Made by a program: the position numbers and the translations under genes. Source: Candidatus Omnitrophota bacterium (GTDB taxonomy: Bacteria > Omnitrophota > Koll11 > JAHIPI01). From it: a stretch of 6,843 nt of DNA. Shown here one piece after another: positions 1 to 5,787 of this stretch. Numbering within the stretch: the stretch's first letter is position 1; each line of letters opens with the position of its first letter. The notes beneath the pieces are model-generated. The model was not told where the DNA came from. It worked only from the letters and a program-made list of their open reading frames with translations, and did no database searches. The DNA lies in assembly GCA_028718265.1 (NCBI GenBank), contig JAQUMG010000098.1, positions 1 through 6,843 of the forward strand, written 5' to 3'.

Positions 1-221
1 CTCTCCACGGCGCCGTCCCAGCGGGAATACCGCTGATTACCATCAATCCGGGCCTGTTTACACAGTTCCTCGATTGCGTGTTTCGGTGCCGGCAGGTCCG
101 GTGATCCCATACTGAGATCGATCACGTCAATCCCCCGGGCCGCTACCTCCTTTTTCTTGTTATCTACAAGGGCAAAAAGGTATGGCGGTAATCTTTTCAA
201 TCTGTTTGCTTCGTGTATCAT
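1..221 (-). CDS. Class I/II PLP aminotransferase, AlaC/DapL type (N-terminal 73 residues; rest outside window)
   Basis: The ATG at 221 opens a frame that runs off the left edge with no stop. The start is well supported: AGGAG at 232-228 with six-base spacing, 26 bases after the carrier gene. The protein begins MIHEANRLKRLPPYLFALVD and continues with GIDVIDLSMGSPDLPAPKH (30-48) and NQRYSRWDG (62-70). The RLPPYLFA opening, IDLSMGSPD (where the family usually has IDLGMGNPD) and the RYS segment are characteristic of the alanine aminotransferase AlaC / LL-diaminopimelate aminotransferase group. It differs from the aspartate-type aminotransferase at the right edge, so this is not a recent duplicate. 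The catalytic lysine lies outside the window. Alanine/pyruvate and LL-diaminopimelate remain equally possible substrates. Confidence 0.85.
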   Translation of the reverse strand, partial: MIHEANRLKRLPPYLFALVDNKKKEVAARGIDVIDLSMGSPDLPAPKHAIEELCKQARIDGNQRYSRWDGAVE

Positions 222-227
222 CGTAGT

Positions 228-232
228 CTCCT
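228..232 (-). promoter_or_regulatory. Ribosome binding site of the left-edge aminotransferase gene
   Basis: AGGAG on the minus strand, six bases before the ATG at 221-219. It fixes the start of a gene that is only partly inside the window. The 26-base gap it lies in shows no hairpin or terminator, so the gene is probably co-transcribed with the lipoyl carrier gene. Confidence 0.8.
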
Positions 233-247
233 ATTTCTTTTAGTATT

Positions 248-478
248 TTACTCCAACTCAGCAAGTGCGTCACCTACTTTTACGGTATCGCCTTCCGGAT
301 GGATTATCTTCTTAATTTTTCCCGATACGCCTGACGGAACATTGAAAGCGGCCTTGTCCGTTACTATTTCAACGATGTCGTCGCTGGCCGCGACCGAATC
401 CCCTTCCAAAAAATGCCAGAGCGATACAACGGCCTCATTTATACCCTCGCCCAGTTCCGGCAGTAAAATTTTTTTCAT
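248..478 (-). CDS. Stand-alone lipoyl-domain carrier protein (E2-type, 76 residues)
   Basis: A single lipoyl domain with nothing else attached. It opens LLPELGEGINEA (5-16), typical of the first lipoyl domain of 2-oxoacid dehydrogenase E2 subunits, and has the lipoylation turn EIVTDKAAF (37-45) with acceptor Lys42, followed by VPSGVSGKI (47-55) and the closing EGDTVKVGDAL (62-72). There is no linker, E3-binding domain or acyltransferase domain: a clean TAA (250-248) ends it. It is shorter than glycine-cleavage H protein (~125 residues) and lacks that protein's flanking segments. The ATG at 478 overlaps the lipA stop (ATGA), with GAGG at 489-486, seven bases upstream. Being coupled to lipA and lipB, it is presumably their substrate; whether it serves a dehydrogenase complex in trans or another role cannot be seen. 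Confidence 0.87.
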   Translation of the reverse strand: MKKILLPELGEGINEAVVSLWHFLEGDSVAASDDIVEIVTDKAAFNVPSGVSGKIKKIIHPEGDTVKVGDALAELE

Positions 479-1332
479 GCGAATACCTCATTTGCCCTGT
501 AAGAACTTCGGACAAAAGGACCGCTTGCAACTTTTTTAAACCCTATTCCAAGCGCTTTTATTTTTAAAGCTCCAAAAGTGTCGGGATGTATGTACTCTTC
601 AACTTTTAAAAAAGACCCCTTCGGGCTTAGATATTGCCCGATTGTCAGAAAATCACAGCCGGTTTCTCTGATGTCCGTCATGAGCCGGACTATCTCTTCT
701 TTTGTTTCGCCCAGGCCTAGCATAAACCCGCTTTTTACGGGTACTTTTTTATGCGCAGCAGCGGAAGCCAGGACTTTAAGCGAACGCGAATAATCGGCCA
801 TTGATCGTATCTTCGGGTATAGCCGCTTCACCGTTTCCATATTATGGGAAAAAACATCTATGCCGCACGTGATCACGGATTCAATTTTATCTGCCGCCCC
901 GCCGAAATCCGGAGTTAAAGTTTCAACTACCGTCAGCGGCGAAATACTTTTTATTGCTTTTACTACATTACTGTAGTGCCCAGCGCCTCCGTCGGGGAGA
1001 TCGTCCCTGGTAACAGAAGTTATGACTACGTACTGCAGGCGCAGTTTCTTTACGGCGCCGGCAATCGCATGCGGCTCTCGGGCATCAACTGCTGCCGGTT
1101 CTCCCTTTTTGACCGCGCAGAAAAGACAATTTCGGGTGCAGACATTGCCCAGTATTAAAAAACTGACATTGCCGCCGGAGTAACATTCGCACAGATTGGG
1201 GCACCGGCTGTTTGTGCAGACCGTCTCAATGGCGGCTTTTTTTAAATAACTATTAACTTCTTTACTTAACCCTACAGGCGGAAGCCGCCGCGAAAGCCAC
1301 GGAGGCATTTTCGTTATACGTGCATCGTTCAA
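475..1332 (-). CDS. lipA: Lipoyl synthase LipA (radical SAM)
   Basis: Inserts two sulfurs into the octanoyl chain that LipB places on a lipoyl domain. Two iron-sulfur clusters are visible (numbering from the TTG at 1332, 285 residues): the auxiliary sulfur-donor cluster C39-x4-C44-x5-C50 and the radical-SAM C65-x3-C69-x2-C72, then TSVTRDDLPDGGAGHY (105-120), GFMLGLGETKEE (202-213), TIGQYLSP (230-237) and the C-terminal RSSYRA (275-280), whose Ser completes the auxiliary cluster. Three starts are possible: GTG 1347 (no ribosome binding site), TTG 1332 (GAGG at 1345-1342, 9-base spacing) and ATG 1308 (no clear site, begins at MPPWLSRRLP). I prefer TTG 1332; the core starts only at the PPWL segment. 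Overlap with lipB is 71 bases (47 with the ATG). The stop TGA shares ATGA with the next gene. Confidence 0.95.
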   Translation of the reverse strand: MNDARITKMPPWLSRRLPPVGLSKEVNSYLKKAAIETVCTNSRCPNLCECYSGGNVSFLILGNVCTRNCLFCAVKKGEPAAVDAREPHAIAGAVKKLRLQYVVITSVTRDDLPDGGAGHYSNVVKAIKSISPLTVVETLTPDFGGAADKIESVITCGIDVFSHNMETVKRLYPKIRSMADYSRSLKVLASAAAHKKVPVKSGFMLGLGETKEEIVRLMTDIRETGCDFLTIGQYLSPKGSFLKVEEYIHPDTFGALKIKALGIGFKKVASGPFVRSSYRANEVFA

Positions 1333-1963
1333 GGCTAAAAACCTCACAAAAAGTTTCGACCAGTAACTTTTTTAATGGCTCAATATCGATACGACGATGT
1401 AAAATATTCTCCATGCTGGTTACGGTTATGCCCTCGATCCCGCACGGCCGTATCATCGAAAAGTACCGTAAATTAACATTGGCGTTAAGACTAATGCCGT
1501 GATATGTGATCCAATTACTCAGTCCGATTCCGATAAATCCTATTTTTTCGCCTTTCACCCACACGCCGGTGTGCTCTTTGTCTTCATCGGTTTCGATTCC
1601 GTAAGCCTTTATCGTCAGAGAAATCACCTTCTCAAGTTGCCTTATGAATAACCGGACGTCTTTAGCATGGTGACGCAGATCAAATATCGGATATACAACT
1701 ATTTGCCCGGTACCGTGAAAGGTTATATCGCCGCCCCTGTCCGTATAGACTACATCCACCGATTCATTCTTTAAAGCGCTATCTTCGACCAATATGTTGT
1801 CTTTTGAACCGCTGCGCCCGATCGTCAAAACATTGGGATGCTCTACCAGAATGAGATACTCGCAAGCATCCCCGCGCTTCTTCCCCGACAATATCTCCTT
1901 CTGTAAAAAATATGTCTCGTTATACGATGCTGTTCCCAGATCTATTACTTTAAGCGGTGTCAT
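1262..1963 (-). CDS. lipB: Octanoyl-[acyl-carrier-protein]:protein N-octanoyltransferase LipB
   Basis: Transfers octanoyl from acyl carrier protein to the target lysine of lipoyl domains, the first step of lipoyl cofactor assembly. Motifs (numbering with one extra N-terminal Met from the TTG at 1966): VEHPNVLTIGR (41-51), RGGDITFHGTGQIVVYP (77-93; the usual HGPGQ is HGTGQ), GVWV..EKIGFIGIG (134-148) with catalytic Lys141, NWITYHGISLNANVNL (151-166), and the acyl-thioester Cys175 in PCGIEG. I place the start at the ATG at 1963, six bases after the mdh stop; the adjacent in-frame TTG at 1966 is possible and no strong ribosome binding site decides it. Family homology appears to end near residue 211. 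The last 23 residues, alanine-rich, are exactly those coded in the overlap with lipA. The neighbouring lipA and carrier gene confirm the role. Confidence 0.94.
   Translation of the reverse strand: MTPLKVIDLGTASYNETYFLQKEILSGKKRGDACEYLILVEHPNVLTIGRSGSKDNILVEDSALKNESVDVVYTDRGGDITFHGTGQIVVYPIFDLRHHAKDVRLFIRQLEKVISLTIKAYGIETDEDKEHTGVWVKGEKIGFIGIGLSNWITYHGISLNANVNLRYFSMIRPCGIEGITVTSMENILHRRIDIEPLKKLLVETFCEVFSLERCTYNENASVAFAAASACRVK
1342..1345 (-). promoter_or_regulatory. Ribosome binding site supporting a TTG start for lipA
   Basis: The minus strand reads GAGG here, nine bases before TTG at 1332-1330. Spacing matches that of the isocitrate dehydrogenase TTG start. It lies within lipB coding sequence. 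The competing ATG at 1308 has no comparable site, and the GTG at 1347 overlaps this one. Confidence 0.55.
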
Positions 1964-1969
1964 CAAGGA

Positions 1970-2899
1970 TTAAATGCCTAATTTAACAACAGAGTCTTTT
2001 ATTAACTGGGCCGATTCCCGGAACTTTTTATATTCATGGTCGTCCAATTCCAACTGCACTATCTTTTCGGCGCCGTTTTTGCCCATGATAACCGGGACGC
2101 CGATGCATAGATCCCGTAAACCGTATTCACCGTCAAGATATATCGAAGCGCACATTGTCAGGTGCTCGTTATTCAGTATACATTTTATCATAGAAAAGCA
2201 GGCAGCGCTCGGCGCAAAAAATGCGCTGCCTGTTTTTAGTAAAGAGACGATTTCTGCCCCTCTTTTTTTGGTTCTTTCGACTATGCTGGTAAGCCTGTTT
2301 TCCTCAAGTACTTTTTTAAGAGGCTGACCCTGAACCTTGGAATAATTAAGAAGCGGGACCATATTGTCATCATGGCTGCCTATTATTACACTGTCTACTT
2401 CCGGTTTTGTTATTCCAAGGTCTTCCGCGATAAGATTAGATTGCCTGGCTGAATCAAGAATGCCGGCCATACCTATAACCTTATGCCGGTCAAATCCGGA
2501 AAGTTTATAAGCAAGATACGTCATGATATCGAGAGGATTTGTCACGACTATAATGACTGATTGCGGAGCAAATTGTTTTATTTTCAGGACTACTTCCCGT
2601 ACAACAGCGCCGTTTTTTTGTATTAGATCATCACGGGACATGCCTGGCCTGCGCGCAAAACCGGCTGTTATCGCGACAACAGCCGAATCCTGCAGTTTTG
2701 AATAATCGGAAGTCCCTTCGACCTTTTTATCATAACCCATTATGGATGACGCATCAGCAAGGTCATATGCCTTGCCTTTACTTATACCTTCATCAATATC
2801 AACTAGGACAACATCAGCCAAATCGTGCTCTACTATTCTTAAGGCCAGCATTGCACCGACATTACCCGCACCTATGACACTTATTTTTACGTTTTTCAC
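1970..2899 (-). CDS. mdh: NAD-dependent malate dehydrogenase (LDH-like type)
   Basis: Interconverts malate and oxaloacetate in the cytoplasm. The 309 residues match the LDH-like malate dehydrogenase group. Seen: Rossmann motif GAGNVG (10-15); Asp34 at the end of the second strand (VLVDID), implying NAD; ARRPGMSRDD (82-91), where Arg83 sits at the position that is Arg in malate and Gln in lactate dehydrogenases and Arg89 is the mobile-loop Arg; TNPLD (120-124); LDSAR (148-152) with Asp149 and Arg152; and catalytic His176. One oddity is that the usual His-Gly-Asp reads His-Asp-Asp (SHDDNMVPL, 175-183). The start is GTG at 2899, with GAGG at 2914-2911, 11 bases upstream, following a 24-base gap after the isocitrate dehydrogenase gene. 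Placed between that gene and lipB, it supplies oxaloacetate for citrate and aspartate synthesis, or works in reverse. Confidence 0.92.
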   Translation of the reverse strand: MKNVKISVIGAGNVGAMLALRIVEHDLADVVLVDIDEGISKGKAYDLADASSIMGYDKKVEGTSDYSKLQDSAVVAITAGFARRPGMSRDDLIQKNGAVVREVVLKIKQFAPQSVIIVVTNPLDIMTYLAYKLSGFDRHKVIGMAGILDSARQSNLIAEDLGITKPEVDSVIIGSHDDNMVPLLNYSKVQGQPLKKVLEENRLTSIVERTKKRGAEIVSLLKTGSAFFAPSAACFSMIKCILNNEHLTMCASIYLDGEYGLRDLCIGVPVIMGKNGAEKIVQLELDDHEYKKFRESAQLIKDSVVKLGI

Positions 2900-2923
2900 G
2901 TGCTCTTAACCCTCAATTTAAAG

Positions 2924-4021
2924 TTATCGCGAACTAATTTTCTTGATTTCCGATATAATTGCATCAGCCATTTCACTTGTTCCGACGGCAGTCGTATCAT
3001 TTCTGTTTGCCTTAAGATCATAGGTGACAAACTTACCATCTTTTATTACTTTTGCCGCGGCAGATTCCAGAATGTCGGCCTTTTTAACCTCTTTTATATA
3101 ACGCAGCATCATAACGGCAGAGAGTATCATGGCCGTCGGATTTACCTTGTTTGCGTTTTTGTATTTCGGTGCGCTGCCGTGGGTCGGCTCGAAAAGCGCG
3201 ATACCGTCGCCTATATTGGCCCCCGGCGCGACGCCTAGACCCCCTACGAGACCCGCGCATAAATCGGAAATGATATCACCGTAAAGATTCGGAAGAACGA
3301 TACAGTCGTACAGATCCGGTTTTTGCACAAGCTGCATGCACATATTATCTACGATTCTGTCCTCGAACTCTATTCTGCCCTCATATTCTTTCGCGATTTC
3401 TCTCGCACACTCAAGGAACAGGCCGTCTGTATATTTCATTATGTTGGCCTTGTGAACGGCTGTTACCTTTTTCCTTTTGTTGCTCAGCGCATATTCGAAG
3501 GCAAACCGTACTATTCGCTTAGAGCCTGTTTCGGATATCGGTTTTATACTTATCCCCGAATCCGGCCTGATCGCTTTTTTTGAAAATTTCTGGATTTCTC
3601 TTATGATGCTTTCGGTATCCTTCTCGCCGCGCTTAAATTCGATGCCTGCATATAAATCTTCCGTATTTTCGCGCACGATAATAATATCGACGTTTTTATA
3701 ATGTGATCGTACGCCTTCGTACAGTTTGCACGGCCGTAAGCACGCGTATAGATCCAGTTCTTTGCGCATGGCGACGTTTACGCTTCGAAACCCCGTGCCT
3801 ACCGGTGTTGTAATGGGCCCTTTTATCGCTACCTTATTTTTTCGTATAGACTCCAGGACGTCGGCCGGTAATATTTCTCCTGTTTTTTCCATTACATCGC
3901 TTCCGGCATTATGAATATCCCATGTCACGTCCAGGCCGGTTGCTTCCACGCAGCGCCTTGTAGCTTCGGCTATCTCGGGACCCGTTCCATCACCCGGTAT
4001 TAATGTTATTCTATGTTTCAA
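2924..4021 (-). CDS. icd: Isocitrate dehydrogenase (isocitrate/isopropylmalate dehydrogenase family)
   Basis: Metal-dependent oxidative decarboxylase, predicted to turn isocitrate into 2-oxoglutarate. I use the TTG at 4021: it gives 365 residues opening directly into the first family strand (HRITLIPGDGTGPEIA) and has GGAG at 4034-4031 with 9-base spacing. The longer ATG frame from 4069 adds 16 residues coded inside leuD. In the substrate helix, RSVNVAMRKELDLYACLRP (79-97) keeps Ser80 and Asn82, the isocitrate-type residues that hold the gamma-carboxylate; isopropylmalate dehydrogenase has a Glu/Leu pattern here. Others: RENTEDLYAG (117-126) with catalytic Tyr124, AVHKANIMK (188-196) with catalytic Lys191, and metal aspartates Asp225, Asp249 and Asp253 (NLYGDIISD). 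The cofactor loop HGSAPKYKNANKVNP (281-295) has Lys286, Tyr287 and Val293, like NADP-using E. coli Icd rather than the Asp-Ile pair of NAD enzymes. Isocitrate is likely; homoisocitrate is less so. Confidence 0.9.
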   Translation of the reverse strand: MKHRITLIPGDGTGPEIAEATRRCVEATGLDVTWDIHNAGSDVMEKTGEILPADVLESIRKNKVAIKGPITTPVGTGFRSVNVAMRKELDLYACLRPCKLYEGVRSHYKNVDIIIVRENTEDLYAGIEFKRGEKDTESIIREIQKFSKKAIRPDSGISIKPISETGSKRIVRFAFEYALSNKRKKVTAVHKANIMKYTDGLFLECAREIAKEYEGRIEFEDRIVDNMCMQLVQKPDLYDCIVLPNLYGDIISDLCAGLVGGLGVAPGANIGDGIALFEPTHGSAPKYKNANKVNPTAMILSAVMMLRYIKEVKKADILESAAAKVIKDGKFVTYDLKANRNDTTAVGTSEMADAIISEIKKISSR

Positions 4022-4517
4022 TTTTAAAATCTCCGTATTTTTTAAAATGTTCAATGACTCCGCCGTCATGCAAAAACTGCCGCATGAGTCCGGGGATAGG
4101 TTTCGTTTTTATGGTTTCGCCCTGCGTATGGTTAATTACGCGCTCTTTGTCTATATCCAGTTCGACAATGTCTCCTTCGCGGATCTTATCAGTGTCGCAT
4201 TCGACTGCGCAGAGGCCTATATTAAAAGCATTTCTGAAAAAAATACGCGCAAAACTCTTTGCCAGAACAGCGCTTATACCGGCCTCTTTTATGACCCACG
4301 GTGCCTGCTCGCGTGATGAACCGCATCCGAAGTTTTCGCCGGCGACTACATAATCCCCATTCTTCACTTTTTTGTGGAACGCCGGGTCTATGTCTTCAAA
4401 TAAATACCTGGATAGTTCTTTCATGTCCTTTATTTTAAACTTATATCTGCCCGAGATGACATAATCGGTATTTACGTTGTCGAAGGGGTTTAATCTGTGT
4501 GCCGTACCTTTAGTCAT
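4011..4517 (-). CDS. leuD: LeuD-type hydro-lyase, small subunit, with an unusual specificity loop
   Basis: Small (swivel-domain) subunit partnering the large subunit encoded 7 bases upstream; it closes the active site and contacts the substrate side chain. At 168 residues it matches archaeal-type LeuD/HacB. Motifs: DNVNTDYVISGRY (13-25), the GD..VAG.NFGCGSSRE core (54-70) with substrate-binding GSSRE, and AKSFARIFFRNAFNIG (86-101). The specificity loop after GRY reads YKFK (25-28). Methanocaldococcus homoaconitase has YLRT there and its isopropylmalate isomerase YLVY (from memory), so this fits neither. The ATG at 4517 has GAGG at 4526-4523, five bases upstream and overlapping the TGA stop of leuC, which suggests translational coupling. 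The stop TAG (4013-4011) lies 11 bases inside the next gene. Family is certain; substrate is inferred from neighbours as citrate/isocitrate. Confidence 0.92.
   Translation of the reverse strand: MTKGTAHRLNPFDNVNTDYVISGRYKFKIKDMKELSRYLFEDIDPAFHKKVKNGDYVVAGENFGCGSSREQAPWVIKEAGISAVLAKSFARIFFRNAFNIGLCAVECDTDKIREGDIVELDIDKERVINHTQGETIKTKPIPGLMRQFLHDGGVIEHFKKYGDFKIET
4031..4034 (-). promoter_or_regulatory. Ribosome binding site deciding a TTG start for the isocitrate dehydrogenase gene
   Basis: The minus strand reads GGAG here, nine bases before TTG at 4021-4019, inside the last codons of leuD. It supports the 365-residue product over the ATG at 4069, which would add residues with no family counterpart. 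Confidence 0.75.
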
Positions 4518-4522
4518 AATAG

Positions 4523-4526
4523 CCTC
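4523..4526 (-). promoter_or_regulatory. Ribosome binding site of leuD overlapping the leuC stop codon
   Basis: The minus strand reads TGAGG, in which TGA (4527-4525) ends leuC and GAGG (4526-4523) precedes the leuD ATG by five bases. Ribosomes terminating on leuC would sit on this site, fitting balanced synthesis of the two subunits. Confidence 0.7.
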
Positions 4527-5787
4527 ATCGCAAATAATTTCTGGGATCTGCTATCTTGCCTTCGATAGCGCTGGCCGCAACAGTCGCCGGACTGGCCAGA
4601 TATATAAACGAATTTGGGTTACCCATTCTTCCCTTGAAGTTTCGATTGGCACTTGATATTGCGGCTTCACCGTCGGCAAGAATACCTTCATGCGTCCCGA
4701 CGCACGGTCCGCAGCCCGGCGCAACTACGGCGCATCCGGCCTCTATAAGCGCGCGGATATAACCGGCTTTAATCGCATCGTCGAATATGGTTACGGAAGC
4801 CGGCGCAATGATACAACGTACCTTTTTACTAATCTTGCGGTTCTTTAAAATACCCGCCGCGATTTTAAGGTCCTCCAATCTTCCGTTGGTGCAGGTGCCG
4901 ATATATGCTTCGTTTATCTTAATATTGCCTATCTTGCTTACACCAGCTACGTTATCCACAGTGTGCGGCATTGCTACCATCGGCTCCAATTTCGACACGT
5001 CGTATGTCTTTGCTTTAATATAGCGGGCATCTTTATCTGCGGTGACCGGATTTATCTTCGATCTGATATTAGCTGTTTTTCTGAGATACGTCATGACTTT
5101 TGCGTCAGCTTCCATGACGCCGAATTTCGCCCCCATTTCGACAGCCATATTTGAAATTGTAAGCCGCGCCTCGACACTCAGCGTTCTTATCGTTTCGCCA
5201 TAAAACTCAACTGAATTATACGTACATCCGTTTGCGCCTACGTCGCCGATTATGTGCAATATCAGGTCTTTCGAGTATACACCTTTTTTCAGGGTACCCA
5301 CAACTTCCATCTTTATGCTTTCCGGTACCCTGAACCAGTTCCGCCCGCTCAGCAATGTTATGGCAAGATCGGTAGACCCCACACCCGTAGACAGCACATT
5401 CAACGCGCCGTATGTACATGTGTGCGAATCAGCGCCCAAAACCAGGTCACCCGGCCTGACACGGCCCTTCTCCGGTATTATTACGTGACATACCCCGCAT
5501 CCGACGTCGTACAGGTCAACCTTCATTTTCTTTGCAAATTCCCGCATCCTATTGTGGATTTCGGATACGCCCAGATTGGGGCTCGGAGCGCTATGGTCTA
5601 TTACCATGCAGAACTTTGACGGTTCGAATACTTTTTTCCTGCCGGATTTATTGAAACTGTCTATTATGAGTGAACTTGTTCCGTCCTGGCCAAAACAAAA
5701 GTCCACCTTGCATATGGCTATATCGCCGGCGTGCAGGTCTCTGCCGGCGTGTTTACCTAATACCTTTTCCGCTATCGTTTTACCCAC
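4525..5787 (-). CDS. leuC: LeuC-type aconitase-family hydro-lyase, large subunit (probable aconitase, homoaconitase or isopropylmalate isomerase)
   Basis: Large subunit of a two-subunit [4Fe-4S] dehydratase that isomerises a 2-hydroxy acid through its unsaturated intermediate. At 420 residues it has the length of the archaeal/Thermotoga-type LeuC/HacA group rather than the ~465-residue proteobacterial LeuC. The start is GTG at 5787: it gives the family's usual opening MGKTIAEKVL, with GGAGAG at 5802-5797 upstream at 9 bases. Motifs: GADSHT (118-123), YIGTCTNGR (295-303) carrying cluster ligand Cys299, and PGCGPCVGTHEG (357-368) carrying Cys359 and Cys362; NRNFKGRMG (381-389) and the YLASP segment (396-400) are also family hallmarks. 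All three cluster cysteines are present, so it should be active. The next gene encodes its small subunit. The symbol reflects family only: the isocitrate-type dehydrogenase and mdh downstream make citrate/isocitrate a more likely substrate than isopropylmalate. Confidence 0.93.
   Translation of the reverse strand: MGKTIAEKVLGKHAGRDLHAGDIAICKVDFCFGQDGTSSLIIDSFNKSGRKKVFEPSKFCMVIDHSAPSPNLGVSEIHNRMREFAKKMKVDLYDVGCGVCHVIIPEKGRVRPGDLVLGADSHTCTYGALNVLSTGVGSTDLAITLLSGRNWFRVPESIKMEVVGTLKKGVYSKDLILHIIGDVGANGCTYNSVEFYGETIRTLSVEARLTISNMAVEMGAKFGVMEADAKVMTYLRKTANIRSKINPVTADKDARYIKAKTYDVSKLEPMVAMPHTVDNVAGVSKIGNIKINEAYIGTCTNGRLEDLKIAAGILKNRKISKKVRCIIAPASVTIFDDAIKAGYIRALIEAGCAVVAPGCGPCVGTHEGILADGEAAISSANRNFKGRMGNPNSFIYLASPATVAASAIEGKIADPRNYLR

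Noticed and set aside
222..247. Possible terminator or promoter between the lipoyl carrier gene and the left-edge aminotransferase gene
   Set aside because: The 26 bases contain no inverted repeat followed by a T run and no convincing -35/-10 pair; they are accounted for by the ribosome binding site.
248..478. The lipoyl-domain gene as the broken start of a full E2 subunit
   Set aside because: After the TAA there is no continuing E2 linker or catalytic domain in any frame; the next sequence is a ribosome binding site and an aminotransferase start.
213..539. Plus-strand open frame of 108 codons, and other plus-strand frames of 60-121 codons (for example 5254-5619 and 4003-4353)
   Set aside because: Each lies opposite a well-recognised minus-strand gene, and its translation shows no family motif; they are antisense shadows of coding constraint.
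1237..1247. A run of seven A on the minus strand in lipA (codons Leu-Lys-Lys-Ala) as a possible slippery frameshift site
   Set aside because: LipA reads through in one intact frame with all cluster cysteines and no stimulatory hairpin or useful alternative frame is apparent; A-rich lysine codons are common in this window.
5216..5419. Minus-strand frame of 67 codons inside leuC
   Set aside because: It is in a different frame within the conserved large-subunit core (GADSHT region) and has no motif of its own.
2924..5787. Leucine biosynthesis operon leuC-leuD-leuB
   Set aside because: The third gene has the isocitrate-type Ser-x-Asn substrate motif and a Lys-Tyr cofactor loop, not the LeuB pattern, and it is followed by malate dehydrogenase; no leuA is visible.
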